Below, in pieces: positions 21,834 to 31,158 of a DNA stretch of 64,000 nucleotides. Each line of letters begins with the position of its first letter. Positions within the stretch are counted from its first letter, which is position 1. This stretch comes from Bauldia litoralis (lineage in GTDB: Bacteria > Pseudomonadota > Alphaproteobacteria > Rhizobiales > Kaistiaceae). The stretch lies in NCBI RefSeq assembly GCF_900104485.1, contig NZ_FMXQ01000009.1, positions 151,811 to 215,810 on the forward strand, given 5' to 3'. The position numbers and the translations under genes were made by a program. The notes beneath the pieces were generated by a model. That model did not search any database. It saw nothing but the letters and a program-made list of their open reading frames with translations, and was not told where the DNA came from.

Positions 21834-23813
21834 CTATCGGCTGGAGGCGGCTGCGCGCCCGGCCGTACCGACCGCCGCAAGGGTCGGTCGCCCGCCCTGA
21901 ACGCGGTCGCGCCCGGCTTCCTTCGCGGCGTAGAGCGCCTCGTCGGCCCGGTGGACAAGATCGTCGTGGGCGCCGATGGTGTTGCCCCGGCCGAGGGTCG
22001 AGACGCCGATGCTGACCGTCACGATTCCCTTGTCGCTCCCCGAATGCGGGATCGCCAGTTCACGCACCGCGTTGCGAAAATCCTCCGCCAGCAGGACTGC
22101 GCCTTCCGGCGAGGTGTCCGGCAGGATGGCGGCCAGTTCCTCGCCGCCATAGCGCGCCGCCGTATCCGCCGGGCGCTTGATCGTCTGCTGCAGGCATTGG
22201 GCAAGCTTGCGCAGGCAGTCGTCGCCGGCGGGATGGCCATAGGTGTCGTTGAATGCCTTGAAGTGGTCGACATCGATCATCAGCAGGCTCAGCGGCGCGG
22301 CCGTGCGGGCGCCGCGCCTGAACTCGTGCTCCAGCGCCTCGTCGAAGGCGCGGCGGTTCAGGAGCCCCGTCAGGGCGTCGGTGCGGGCGAGCGCTTCGAG
22401 ACGCTCGTTCAGTTCTGAAAGTGAGGCTTCAGCCTGCTTCTGATGGGTGATGTCGGAAATGACGCTGAGCGATGCGCCGTCGGCGATCGGCCGGACTCGG
22501 GCATGCAACCACCGTCCGTCGACGAGCTGGATTTCCTGGTCGCCGGCCTTGCCGAGCGAGGCAGCGACCCGGTCGATCCATTCCTCGATCTTGCCGGCCT
22601 CGACGCCCCCCTGTTCCCCGCGCTCGATCGTGGCGCGCAGGAGGTCGCGAAATTGCGTTCCCGGGACCCTGAGGTCAGCGGTCTTCGGGAAGAGCGTGCG
22701 ATACTGTTCGTTGCAGAAGACCAGCCGCTCGTTCTTGTCGAACATCACCAGTCCATCCGCCATGAAGGTCAGGGCGTCGGACAGGCGTCGCTGGCTCTCG
22801 GCATACTCGTCTTCGAGCAGTTTTCTGTCGGTGATGTCGCGGTTGTGGGTGATCAGGCCGATGATCTTGCCGGCGTCGTCGCGAAGCGGCACCTTCATCG
22901 TCGACAGCCACGCCTTCGAGCCGTCGCGGTGGACCAGCCGCTGTTCGATCGTCATTGCCTCGCCGCCGGCGATGACCTTGTCCTCGTCGTCGCGGAACGC
23001 CTTGGCGGTATCGGGCGGGTAGAAGTCGAAGTCCGTGCGACCGACCAGCGCCTGCGGACTCTCGGCCATCATCAGCTCGGCCGTCCGCGGATTGGCTGCG
23101 GTGAACCGCCCGTCGAGATCCTTGGCATTCAGCGAGTCGGGCAGCGAATCGATGATCGCGCGATAAATCAGGTTGGCGCTGGCGGTTTCGCGACGCCGGT
23201 TCTCCTGAACGATCGCAAGTCCGGCGATGACGGTCGAGACGAAGATCAGGGCGACAGTCGGCAAGCCCGCCTTGGTAATGGCTGGCTGCCAGATCCCGTC
23301 GGGCAGGAAGAAGAAGCCCACCAGGCCCCCGGTTGCCGCTGCCGTGGCAAAGACAAAGACATCCCGCCGGTTTGGGCTGCGGCCGCGCAGCAGAAGGTGG
23401 CCGCCGATACCGACGCAGGTCGCCACGGTGACGCCAACCACGCCAGCCGGCCAGCCGATGCCGCCGAGGTGAAAGCGGTAGAGGGCAGTGACGATGCCTG
23501 TGGCGACGCCGACGACCGGCCCCCCGAGAAAGCCCGACAAGGCAATCAGCGTTGTTCGCAGGTCGGTAATGACGCCGGGCTGAATCTCGAAGGGCAGATT
23601 CATCAGCGCGATGGTGCCGCCGCTGGTCATCGCCGCGAGCAGCGCGAGATAGACCTGTCGGGGCCACCGACCGGTCAATTCCTGACTATGCGTCCAGACC
23701 GAAATCAGGATCGCAATAATAGCGAGGTTGGCGAGAAGCCCGCTCCAGGATGTGTTCGCGACGTCCATCGTTACCGATCTCATACTCGGCCGCCACGTTC
23801 GGCGGTCTGCCAT
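21834..23813 (-). CDS. Membrane PAS-PAS-GGDEF diguanylate cyclase
   Basis: This 659-residue inner-membrane sensor makes c-di-GMP from two GTP. It has an N-terminal 5TMR-LYT-type sensor domain (about residues 20-205, with the block LPFEIQPGVITDLRTTLIAL), two PAS domains (about 215-335 and 345-465) and a C-terminal GGDEF domain (about 485-645). The active-site motif is GGEEL at 556-560. The product-inhibition I-site RxxD is present as RPAD at 547-550, the expected five residues upstream. No EAL domain is present. It lies 98 nt downstream of the L,D-transpeptidase on the same strand. ATG 23768 (MDVANTSW) is an alternative start. Confidence 0.92.
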   Translation of the reverse strand: MADRRTWRPSMRSVTMDVANTSWSGLLANLAIIAILISVWTHSQELTGRWPRQVYLALLAAMTSGGTIALMNLPFEIQPGVITDLRTTLIALSGFLGGPVVGVATGIVTALYRFHLGGIGWPAGVVGVTVATCVGIGGHLLLRGRSPNRRDVFVFATAAATGGLVGFFFLPDGIWQPAITKAGLPTVALIFVSTVIAGLAIVQENRRRETASANLIYRAIIDSLPDSLNAKDLDGRFTAANPRTAELMMAESPQALVGRTDFDFYPPDTAKAFRDDEDKVIAGGEAMTIEQRLVHRDGSKAWLSTMKVPLRDDAGKIIGLITHNRDITDRKLLEDEYAESQRRLSDALTFMADGLVMFDKNERLVFCNEQYRTLFPKTADLRVPGTQFRDLLRATIERGEQGGVEAGKIEEWIDRVAASLGKAGDQEIQLVDGRWLHARVRPIADGASLSVISDITHQKQAEASLSELNERLEALARTDALTGLLNRRAFDEALEHEFRRGARTAAPLSLLMIDVDHFKAFNDTYGHPAGDDCLRKLAQCLQQTIKRPADTAARYGGEELAAILPDTSPEGAVLLAEDFRNAVRELAIPHSGSDKGIVTVSIGVSTLGRGNTIGAHDDLVHRADEALYAAKEAGRDRVQGGRPTLAAVGTAGRAAASSR

Positions 23814-23911
23814 GGTTAGGGGCGAAAGGAGAATCGATTGTGAGTCGCAGTCCGCTAACGTGTTTTATGGTGAATCAATTGCTACTTCTTTTGAGTACCT
23901 GTTCGCCGTTT

Positions 23912-25042
23912 TCAGCGAAATTCGACCGGCACACCCTTCTCGACCAGTCCCGCCAGCTCCTCCGCGTCCCAGTTGGTCAGGCGGATGCAGCCATGCGAGT
24001 TGGTCTTGTCGATTCGTGACGGTTCCGGGGTGCCGTGAATGCCATAGGTCGGCTCGCTGAGGTCGATCCAGGTCGTACCGATCGGGTTGTTCGGACCGGG
24101 CGGGATCGTCAGCTTGCGTTTGTTGTTGCCCTGCTGGAAGTTGACGGCCGGCCGGTAGTAATAGGCCGCGTCCCATGCCACCGCGTTGACCTTGTGAACA
24201 CCCGACGGCGAGGGGAGCTCCTCGCTGCCAATCGTTGCCGGGTACGAGACCACCAGTCGGTTCGCGGCGTCGTAGCCGAGAAGCTGCTTCCGCGTTTTGT
24301 CGGCGATGATGTAGGTCACGGCGATGTCGGTTCGCGACGCCCCGGGATTTGCGACCACGATCTGCGAGCCGGGCGCGCCGAAATCAATGCCGGGATTCAG
24401 CCTGGCGAGCAGCGTCTCGTCCATATGGAATCGCTCCGCGAACATTTCGCGGGGTGTCCGGAAGGCCGACCGGTCGAGCTTGGCAAGCTCGCCATAGTCC
24501 GACGGCAGGTCGGGAATGAACGGACCGGCCAGGTCCTCCGGAGTGATCGTGTACAGGCCGAGCACTGCGTCCTGCGATGCGACGAGGCCCTGCCACACCG
24601 CTTCGTCGAGCACCCCGTCCTGAGGGGCGCCGATCGCCGCTTCCGCGGCGACGATCGCCTTGAGGACGTTGTCGCCCATGATGCCGTCGATCACGCCCGG
24701 CGAATAGCCGGCGCGGTCGAGCAGCACCTGGAGTTTGAGGACCAGAGGATCGGCCTTCTTGCCGCCCGGCAATTCGCCGCCTGTGAATTCGGCGAGGTTG
24801 GCTTCGTCCGCGGTGAAGCTGACGGTCTCCGGTGGCGCCGGTGCTTCGGCCGCCGCCGGATCCATCGCCGGTGCCGGTTCTCCGGCGGGGGCCGGCTCGG
24901 CGATCGGCGCCGGTTCGCCGACCGGAATCTCTTCGGGTGGGACGAGTTCGTCCTGTGCGCCGGCGATGCCTGGCATGAGGATCAAAGGCGTCGCGAGGGT
25001 CGTTGAGATCAGGGCGGCGCGAGCGGCCGAGCGGAATGTCAT
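23912..25042 (-). CDS. L,D-transpeptidase (YkuD family) with peptidoglycan-binding domain
   Basis: This 376-residue exported enzyme has a signal peptide (residues 1-29, cleavage after GIAGA likely) and a Pro/Ala/Glu-rich linker (about 30-70). A peptidoglycan-binding helical domain follows (LQVLLDRAGYSPGVIDGIMG, about 88-107), then a YkuD domain. The catalytic motif SHGCIRL holds H350 and C352. Such enzymes make 3-3 cross-links or attach outer-membrane proteins to the wall; which one cannot be told. It is upstream of the diguanylate cyclase on the same strand. Confidence 0.92.
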   Translation of the reverse strand: MTFRSAARAALISTTLATPLILMPGIAGAQDELVPPEEIPVGEPAPIAEPAPAGEPAPAMDPAAAEAPAPPETVSFTADEANLAEFTGGELPGGKKADPLVLKLQVLLDRAGYSPGVIDGIMGDNVLKAIVAAEAAIGAPQDGVLDEAVWQGLVASQDAVLGLYTITPEDLAGPFIPDLPSDYGELAKLDRSAFRTPREMFAERFHMDETLLARLNPGIDFGAPGSQIVVANPGASRTDIAVTYIIADKTRKQLLGYDAANRLVVSYPATIGSEELPSPSGVHKVNAVAWDAAYYYRPAVNFQQGNNKRKLTIPPGPNNPIGTTWIDLSEPTYGIHGTPEPSRIDKTNSHGCIRLTNWDAEELAGLVEKGVPVEFR

Positions 25043-25142
25043 GGACAGGGTTCCCGGTGAAAAGGGCGCAAGGGCATAACGCGCGAGCGCCGGAAAGGCT
25101 CCCTGCTTTCTTGTCGGACATTAGGAGCGAAAGATGGCGCAA

Positions 25143-25859
25143 CTAGCCGTTGTTGCGCGCTTTTCCTGCAAGAGCGGCGAGGGTGGCGCGAAGCGCACCG
25201 GGTGTCTCGACTGTCTCGGCGAAGTCCAGACGCGCCCGCTGCCCGTCGCAGGCCATGTCCAGGCCGTCCGGATCGACGCCCGTGACCGTCCATTGCCCGT
25301 CCCGCAGTCCGAGCAGCCGGGTTGCATAGAGGCGGACGGCGTCGGCGTGGTCGGCATTCATGTGCGCCACAGCCCCTTCCTCGCTATCGGCCAGTCCCGC
25401 CGGCGCCAGCAGCTTTTGGCGTTCCAGGTCGACGATTCGCCCGAAACCGGCAACGAGGTGAGCGTCAGTGAAAACAAGGCGATAGAAGCCGAAATCCCCG
25501 AAATCCGCATAGCCGGCCGCTGTCGGGTGGCGGGCAAGAAAGCGGCGCCGGGTCGCCGGATCGTCGTCGGCCACTACATTTCCGTTCAAGGTCACCCGAC
25601 TCCCCGCCAGGGGATCGCCATTATGGCGGTTTTCCGCCGAAATCAGCAGGGAAGCGCGTGACTCCTTTTGGAGATTCCGCGTATGAGCGGCCAGCGTCGA
25701 CAGGAGCAGCGTCGGTTCCCCGACCGCCGTCGTCGCCACCGCGACCATCGACGAAAACGGCCCCCCGTCACCCCTCAGCGTCGCCAGCCCCCCGATCGAG
25801 GCCACCCGCACAAGCCGCCGCGCTGCCTGCGCCGCAGGAATCCTGTCGTCGCCTGTCAT
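25143..25859 (-). CDS. HugZ-like heme/FMN split-barrel protein with DUF2470
   Basis: This 238-residue protein has an N-terminal pyridoxamine-phosphate-oxidase-like split barrel (about residues 10-150, with GGPFSSMVAVATT and LISAENRHNGDPL) and a C-terminal DUF2470 domain (AHMNADHADAVRLYA, about 165-180). The arrangement matches HugZ-type heme-utilisation proteins and related FMN-binding proteins. Iron acquisition from heme is a reasonable inference, but no heme transport genes are nearby. It is divergent from the carbonic anhydrase (119 nt apart). Confidence 0.82.
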   Translation of the reverse strand: MTGDDRIPAAQAARRLVRVASIGGLATLRGDGGPFSSMVAVATTAVGEPTLLLSTLAAHTRNLQKESRASLLISAENRHNGDPLAGSRVTLNGNVVADDDPATRRRFLARHPTAAGYADFGDFGFYRLVFTDAHLVAGFGRIVDLERQKLLAPAGLADSEEGAVAHMNADHADAVRLYATRLLGLRDGQWTVTGVDPDGLDMACDGQRARLDFAETVETPGALRATLAALAGKARNNG

Positions 25860-25978
25860 TTTGCCGTTCGCTCTTTTCGCTGGAATCGCAACAGCTTGAA
25901 CGCGTCGTTGACGGCCGGCGGCAAGTTGAGGCCTAGTGGCTGCTTGTTGTTGCCCTCCAAGCGATCGGTGCCCGTCAT

Positions 25979-26635
25979 ATGTCCAAGTACCACGATCTGT
26001 TTGCCCGCAACCGGCAATGGGCCGAGCGTATCAAGGAAGTCGATCCGGATTTCTTCGTCAATCTGTCGGCCCAGCAGACCCCGGAATTCCTTTGGATCGG
26101 CTGTTCCGACAGCCGCGTCCCGGCCAACCAGATCATTGATCTGCCGCCGGGTGAGGTCTTTGTTCATCGCAACATCGCGAATGTGGTCGTCCCCTCGGAC
26201 CTCAACTGTCTTTCGGTTATCCAGTTCGCGGTCGAGGTGCTCCGTGTCCGCTACATCATCGTTGTCGGCCACTATGGCTGCGGCGGGGTGAGGGCCGCGC
26301 TGTCCAGCGAAAATCATGGCCTGATTGACAACTGGCTGGGTCACATCCGCAATGTCAAGCGCCTCCATGCCGACGCCTTCAAGGGCATTCCGGAGGGTGA
26401 AGAGACCGTCGACCGGTTGTGCGAACTCAACGTCATCGAGCAGGTCCACAACGTCTGCGCCACGACCATTGTCCGCGAAGCCTGGCAGCGCGGCGCCGAC
26501 CTCAGGGTCGAGGGCTGGGTCTACAGCATCAAGGACGGCATCGTGCAGGGCCTTTGCTCGCGCGGCCCCGAGACGCTGGACCAGGATCGATACGCGCCCG
26601 TCGACATCCCGCCTTCCAGAGTGTCCGGCGCATAA
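25979..26635 (+). CDS. Beta-class carbonic anhydrase
   Basis: This 218-residue cytosolic zinc enzyme interconverts CO2 and bicarbonate. The zinc ligands are C42, H98 and C101 (CSDSR at 42-46 and HYGCGG at 98-103), and the D44-R46 dyad is intact. The length and the LGHIRNVKRLH block fit the E. coli Can subgroup. The stop overlaps the start of the bestrophin-like gene by one base (TAATG at 26633-26637), so the two should be translated together. Confidence 0.95.
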   Translation: MSKYHDLFARNRQWAERIKEVDPDFFVNLSAQQTPEFLWIGCSDSRVPANQIIDLPPGEVFVHRNIANVVVPSDLNCLSVIQFAVEVLRVRYIIVVGHYGCGGVRAALSSENHGLIDNWLGHIRNVKRLHADAFKGIPEGEETVDRLCELNVIEQVHNVCATTIVREAWQRGADLRVEGWVYSIKDGIVQGLCSRGPETLDQDRYAPVDIPPSRVSGA

Positions 26636-27663
26636 TGTATGTCCGTCGCGGGATCCATGTACATCACCTGCTCCGTGATTCATGGCCGTTCCTGATCGGC
26701 GTCTCACTCTGGTCGGGGATCGTTGTCTATCTCAACGAGATCCTGGAACTGCGGTTTCTATCCATTCCAATCGTGCCGGTCACGACAATCGGCATCGCGG
26801 TCTCGCTCTATCTCGGCTTCAAGAGCACCTCCGCCTATAGCCGTTGGTGGGAGGCGCGGCAGGTTTGGGGCGCAATCATCACCGGCAGCCGGGATTGGGG
26901 CAACAGCGTTCTCAATCTGATCTACGCCGACGGCAGAAAACTCGATCCCGCCGTTCGGCAGGACCTGATCAGGCGGCACATAGCCTGGGTGCATGCGTTG
27001 GCCTTCCAGCTACGGGCGAGGTCGCGGCTCAAGGCGGCCGGGGCCACCTACGCCTTTGGCCGTCGCCTGATCTTCCAGGATGCCGACTACCACCAGACCC
27101 CCGAAAGCTACCGACGGCTTCTGTCGGCGGAGGAGATCGCCGAGGTCGAGGCGACCGGCAACATCGCCACGCATCTCCTGCGCCGTCAGGGCGATCGCTT
27201 GCGGGAACTGGCCGAACAGGGCTTTCTCGACAGTTATCGACACGTAGCGATGATGGCCATGATCACCGCCCTGTTCGACGGCCAGGGGAAATGCGAGAGG
27301 ATCAAGAACACGCCGTTTCCACGCCAGGTCGCGAATTTCGGCCTGATGTTCACCTGGATTTTCATCATCCTCCTGCCCCTCGCCTTCGTCGATTCCTTCG
27401 AGGCTGAGACCGCGCTTCGTTCCATGTCCGAGGAGGCGTCACTCGACTACCTGCTCCTGATGATACCGTTCACGCTGCTCATCTCCTGGGTCTTCCACAT
27501 CATGGAGCGGGTCAGCGATTCGACGGAGGACCCTTTCGAGGGTGGTGTCGCAGATGTGCCGATATCCGCGCTCGCCCGGACGATCGAGATCGAACTCCTC
27601 GAGATGATGGGGGCCGGGGACGTGCCGGACCCGATGCAGCCGGTCGACGGCGTCCTTTACTGA
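26635..27663 (+). CDS. Bestrophin-like (RFP-TM/YneE family) channel protein
   Basis: This 342-residue inner-membrane protein has hydrophobic segments near residues 15-35, 45-65, 235-255 and 275-295. It carries the family block LGFKSTSAYSRWWEARQVWGAI and a Pro-rich C-terminal region. Bacterial bestrophins are pentameric ion channels. ATG 26635 shares one base with the carbonic anhydrase stop, so a bicarbonate-conducting role is plausible by analogy with algal bestrophin/carbonic anhydrase systems, but this is inference. It is convergent with the next gene (21 nt apart). Confidence 0.87.
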   Translation: MYVRRGIHVHHLLRDSWPFLIGVSLWSGIVVYLNEILELRFLSIPIVPVTTIGIAVSLYLGFKSTSAYSRWWEARQVWGAIITGSRDWGNSVLNLIYADGRKLDPAVRQDLIRRHIAWVHALAFQLRARSRLKAAGATYAFGRRLIFQDADYHQTPESYRRLLSAEEIAEVEATGNIATHLLRRQGDRLRELAEQGFLDSYRHVAMMAMITALFDGQGKCERIKNTPFPRQVANFGLMFTWIFIILLPLAFVDSFEAETALRSMSEEASLDYLLLMIPFTLLISWVFHIMERVSDSTEDPFEGGVADVPISALARTIEIELLEMMGAGDVPDPMQPVDGVLY

Positions 27664-27684
27664 CCAGCGTCGCGCGGTGACGGG

Positions 27685-28917
27685 CTACTGGAACCGTTCG
27701 ATTCCGAAAGGCCTCAGGCCCGGGTCGTCCCTGCCGCCGATCAGCGCCGAGACGTGGCGCGCCGTGGCGGCCGAAAGGGTCAGGCCCAGATGGCCGTGGC
27801 CGAAGGCGAAGACGATCCGCGGATCGCGCGGGTCGCGGCCGATCACCGGCAGGGAATCCGGCGTTGCCGGCCGGCGTCCCATCCACTCCGAACCCCCGGT
27901 TTCCGGCAGTGTCGGAATGAAGCGCCGCAGCGTCTTGCGCATCGCTTCACCGCGCAGGTAGTTCGGCGGCGCGTCGGGCGTCGCCAGTTCGACCGCGCCC
28001 CCGATCCGCAGCCCGTCGGCCAGGGGCGTCACCGCCATGCCGAACTGGGCGAAGACCACCGGCAGCGGAAGGTCGACCGGGTTTCCAGCCAGGGTGATGT
28101 TGTAACCGCGCTCCGCCTCAAGGCGCACTTTCAGACCGAGGTCGCGAACGATGTCACGCGACCAGACGCCGGCCGCGACGACGATCCGGTCGAAGGGCAG
28201 GTCGCCGCCCTCGGCGGTGATCACCGAGACCTCGCGGTCGTCGCGGTGAATGGCGATCACGTCATTTCGCGAGATCGTTCCGGCCGCGCGGATGCGCGCA
28301 CGCAGCGCGTCAAGGACGGCGGCCGGGCTGGACACCATCCAGTAGTCGGGCACGAAGAGCGCGTTGCTGAAGCGACCGGTCAGGGCAGGCACCATGCGGC
28401 GCGCGGCCTCCGGCGCGATCTCGTTGACCTCGACCCCGTGCTGGCGCCGCTCCGTCCATTCCTTGCGTGCGGCGCCGTAGGCGGACGCGCCGTCGATGAC
28501 ATGGAGGGCGCCCGTCCGGGTCATGTGACGGGACAGGCCGCTCCGGCGGGCGAGCTCCTGATGGTCGGCAAGGGCCGATCCCATCAGGCCGGCAAGCGCG
28601 GCCGTCGCCGCCTCGACGCGGGTGGGATTGGCGGCGGCGATGAAGCGCATGAGAAAGGGCGTCAGCGCCGGCAGGTCGCGGAACTTGATCGCCAGTGGCC
28701 CCAGAGGGTCAACGAGCCAGCCGGGCACCGAGGACAACACGCCGGGGCGCGCCAGGGGCGTGATTTCCGGCAGCGCGATCAGCCCGGCATTGCCTGCCGA
28801 TGCCGGTCGCTCGTCCAGCGAGCGTTCGAACAGGGTGACGCTGTGTCCGTCAGCGATCAGCCATGCCGCGGTGGCGCAGCCGACAATGCCGCCGCCGATG
28901 ACGGCGATGGTTGCCAT
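27685..28917 (-). CDS. D-amino acid dehydrogenase-like FAD oxidoreductase
   Basis: This 410-residue DAO-superfamily flavoenzyme begins with an FAD-binding Rossmann motif (VIGGGIVGCATA, residues 5-16) and ERS at the end of the second strand. The C-terminal block IVFAFGHGHLGLTLSAATA is typical of DadA-type enzymes, which oxidise D-amino acids and pass electrons to the respiratory chain. No alanine racemase (dadX) or transporter is adjacent, so the substrate is open; hydroxyproline-epimer or other D-amino acid oxidation is possible. Confidence 0.83.
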   Translation of the reverse strand: MATIAVIGGGIVGCATAAWLIADGHSVTLFERSLDERPASAGNAGLIALPEITPLARPGVLSSVPGWLVDPLGPLAIKFRDLPALTPFLMRFIAAANPTRVEAATAALAGLMGSALADHQELARRSGLSRHMTRTGALHVIDGASAYGAARKEWTERRQHGVEVNEIAPEAARRMVPALTGRFSNALFVPDYWMVSSPAAVLDALRARIRAAGTISRNDVIAIHRDDREVSVITAEGGDLPFDRIVVAAGVWSRDIVRDLGLKVRLEAERGYNITLAGNPVDLPLPVVFAQFGMAVTPLADGLRIGGAVELATPDAPPNYLRGEAMRKTLRRFIPTLPETGGSEWMGRRPATPDSLPVIGRDPRDPRIVFAFGHGHLGLTLSAATARHVSALIGGRDDPGLRPFGIERFQ

Positions 28918-29286
28918 TGTCGCCTAGCCGGCGGGCAACGGCGCGGTTGTCGCGCGTCGCCGCTTTGTGGCCCGGGCCGCTCTGCCGCCGTCTTGATGCC
29001 CCAATATGACCATTCCCCAATGACAATAGTCTGCCCGGCAACCTACATGCGGCCGGTCCGGCGTCAACACGGGCGCGGCAGGCGCGGCAATTGGAGACAG
29101 GCGTCGCCGATAGCCGTCCCGTCGTCCCACGCGGTCAGACAGGGATCGCTGTGGTTGTCCGATACTGCACAGGGCGCAGGCGGCGGCATGAGTGCGGCGA
29201 GGCGCGTTTCCGGGCGGCGGAGCCATCGTCCGTGGTAAATTTAGGGTAATCCTTTGTTTGCGAACAGGCTATACACATCCTTTCGT
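28918..29286. other. Non-coding gap upstream of the secretion locus
   Basis: About 370 nt between the divergent DadA-like gene and the regulatory site of the secretion operon. The first 300 nt are GC-rich and show no convincing ORF or RNA structure. The last 60 nt turn AT-rich and include TGTTTGCGAACA-type dyad symmetry around 29255-29266. I see nothing else assignable. Confidence 0.4.
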
Positions 29287-29327
29287 TGTGACGGCTGTCA
29301 CTTTCAGGTTCTATTTCCGTTGATAAT
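29287..29327 (+). promoter_or_regulatory. CRP-type site and promoter of the type I secretion operon
   Basis: TGTGA (29287-29291), a 6-nt spacer and TCACT (29298-29302) match the CRP-family palindrome TGTGA-N6-TCACA at nine of ten positions. A GATAAT -10 element lies at 29322-29327. With a start near 29334 the site centre (29294.5) falls near -40, the class II activator position. No clear -35 hexamer is present, as expected for an activator-dependent promoter. The leader to GTG 29398 is about 64 nt, with AAGGA at 29384-29388. Confidence 0.6.
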
Positions 29328-29397
29328 TTCGACACTTGGGCGGTGTAGGCCTCGTGTGCGACAAGGTTTGCTTTAACTGACTTAAGGATCGATCGGC

Positions 29398-31158
29398 GTG
29401 GCCTCACGATCAAAGAAACCAGAAGCCGTGTCGGGCCGGTCGGAACTCGCCTCCGCGATCTACGATTGCCGGCGGGCCCTTGTCGGCATCGTCATTTTCA
29501 GCGGCATCATGAATATCCTGACGCTGACGGGCCCCCTGTTCATGCTGCAGGTCTACGACCGGGTCGTGCCGAGCCAGAGTATCCCGACCCTGCTTGCCCT
29601 CGGTGCGATCGTCGCCCTGCTTTACGCGGCGCTCGGCTTTTTCGACCAGATCCGGGCCCGGATCCTGGTCAGGATCGGCGCCTATCTTGACGAGGTCGTC
29701 CATCCCAAGGTCTTCAAGGCCGTGGTCACGATGCCGCTTCGCAACGCCCTGCCGGGCGATGGCCTCCAGCCTTTGCGCGATCTCGACCAGATCCGGACCT
29801 TCGTTTCCTCCGGTGGTCCCGCCGCCTTCGCCGACATGCCGTTTCTGCCGATCCAGGTGACGATCTGTTTCCTGATCGATCCACTGATCGGCTACGCCGT
29901 CATCGTTGGCGCTGTCGTCATCTTCTGCCTGACGTTGGCGACGGACATGTCCGTGCGGGCCGCGTCGCTCGAGGCGGCGGACAAGGGCGGCCAGCGTTTC
30001 GCCGTCATCGAGGCAGGCCGCCGCAACGCCGAGGTCCTGCGTTCGCTCGGAATGGCCGGTCGCCTCGCCGACCGCTGGGGCGAGGTCAACCGGTCCTACG
30101 AGGCCAGCCATCTCCGGGTGCTGGAGCGCTCCGGCGCCTTCGCCGGCGCCTCGAAGGTCTTCCGGATGATGTTCCAGTCCGGCCTGCTTGGCCTCGGCGC
30201 CTATCTGGTCATCGAACACGGCGCCTCCTTCGGCATCATCATCGCTGCGTCGATCCTCGGCGCCCGCGCGCTTCAGCCGATCGAGCAACTCGTCGCCAAC
30301 TGGCGCGGTTTTGTCGGCAGCCGTCAGGCCTGGCACCGGCTGAACCGGCTGCTGGCCCAGTTCCCGACCACCGAGGAGCCGATGGCCCTTCCGCGGCCGA
30401 CGGGAACCCTCGCGGTGGAGAACCTCGCCGTTGTCCCGCCCGGCTCGAGCCGGCCCTCCGTGGTCGATGTCAGCTTCAACCTGCGCGCCGGCAATGCGCT
30501 CGGCGTCATCGGTCCGAGTGGCGCCGGCAAGTCGTCGCTGGTCCGGGTGATCATCGGCGCCTGGGCGCCGGCCCGCGGGCGCGTGCGCCTTGATGGCGCA
30601 GCGCTGGAGCAATGGCATCCGGACATCCTCGGCCAGCACATTGGCTACCTGCCGCAGGATGTCGAGTTGTTCGCCGGCACGATCGCGGAGAACATCTCGC
30701 GCTTCGAGCCGGATGCGGACCCCGCCCTGATCGTCGAGGCGGCCAAGGCCGCCGGCGTGCACGATCTCGTCCTGCACCTTCCTGACGGATATACGACGGA
30801 TATCGGCGAGAATGGCTCGTCGCTCTCCGCCGGACAGCGCCAGCGGGTCGCCCTGGCGCGCGCGCTCTACCGCGATCCGTTCCTCGTCGTGCTCGACGAG
30901 CCCAATTCCAACCTCGACGCCGAGGGCGACGCCGCCTTGAGCCGCGCCATCATGTCGGTCCGCAAGCGCGGCGGCATTGCCGTGGTCGTCGCCCACCGCC
31001 CGAGCGCCCTTGAAGCCGTGGACATGGCGCTTGCCATGGTCAATGGCGGCATGGCGGCCTTCGGGGAGAAGGAGGAAGTTCTGCGCAAGGTGCTGAAGCC
31101 GTCGGCGCCGCCATCGATCCAGGACCGGCAGCCCGAACCCGAAGGAGCTCCAAGTTGA
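29398..31158 (+). CDS. Type I secretion ABC transporter (PrtD/HlyB-like permease-ATPase)
   Basis: This 586-residue half-transporter has a membrane domain with about six helices (residues 25-320) and no N-terminal C39 peptidase domain, placing it with PrtD/AprD-type exporters of RTX proteins. The ATPase domain has Walker A GPSGAGKS at 372-379, signature LSAGQ at 476-480, Walker B LVVLDE at 496-501 and the H-loop VAHRPSAL. It starts at GTG 29398. The adaptor gene overlaps its stop (TTGA at 31155). An outer-membrane TolC-like partner is not in the window. Confidence 0.94.
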   Translation: MASRSKKPEAVSGRSELASAIYDCRRALVGIVIFSGIMNILTLTGPLFMLQVYDRVVPSQSIPTLLALGAIVALLYAALGFFDQIRARILVRIGAYLDEVVHPKVFKAVVTMPLRNALPGDGLQPLRDLDQIRTFVSSGGPAAFADMPFLPIQVTICFLIDPLIGYAVIVGAVVIFCLTLATDMSVRAASLEAADKGGQRFAVIEAGRRNAEVLRSLGMAGRLADRWGEVNRSYEASHLRVLERSGAFAGASKVFRMMFQSGLLGLGAYLVIEHGASFGIIIAASILGARALQPIEQLVANWRGFVGSRQAWHRLNRLLAQFPTTEEPMALPRPTGTLAVENLAVVPPGSSRPSVVDVSFNLRAGNALGVIGPSGAGKSSLVRVIIGAWAPARGRVRLDGAALEQWHPDILGQHIGYLPQDVELFAGTIAENISRFEPDADPALIVEAAKAAGVHDLVLHLPDGYTTDIGENGSSLSAGQRQRVALARALYRDPFLVVLDEPNSNLDAEGDAALSRAIMSVRKRGGIAVVVAHRPSALEAVDMALAMVNGGMAAFGEKEEVLRKVLKPSAPPSIQDRQPEPEGAPS

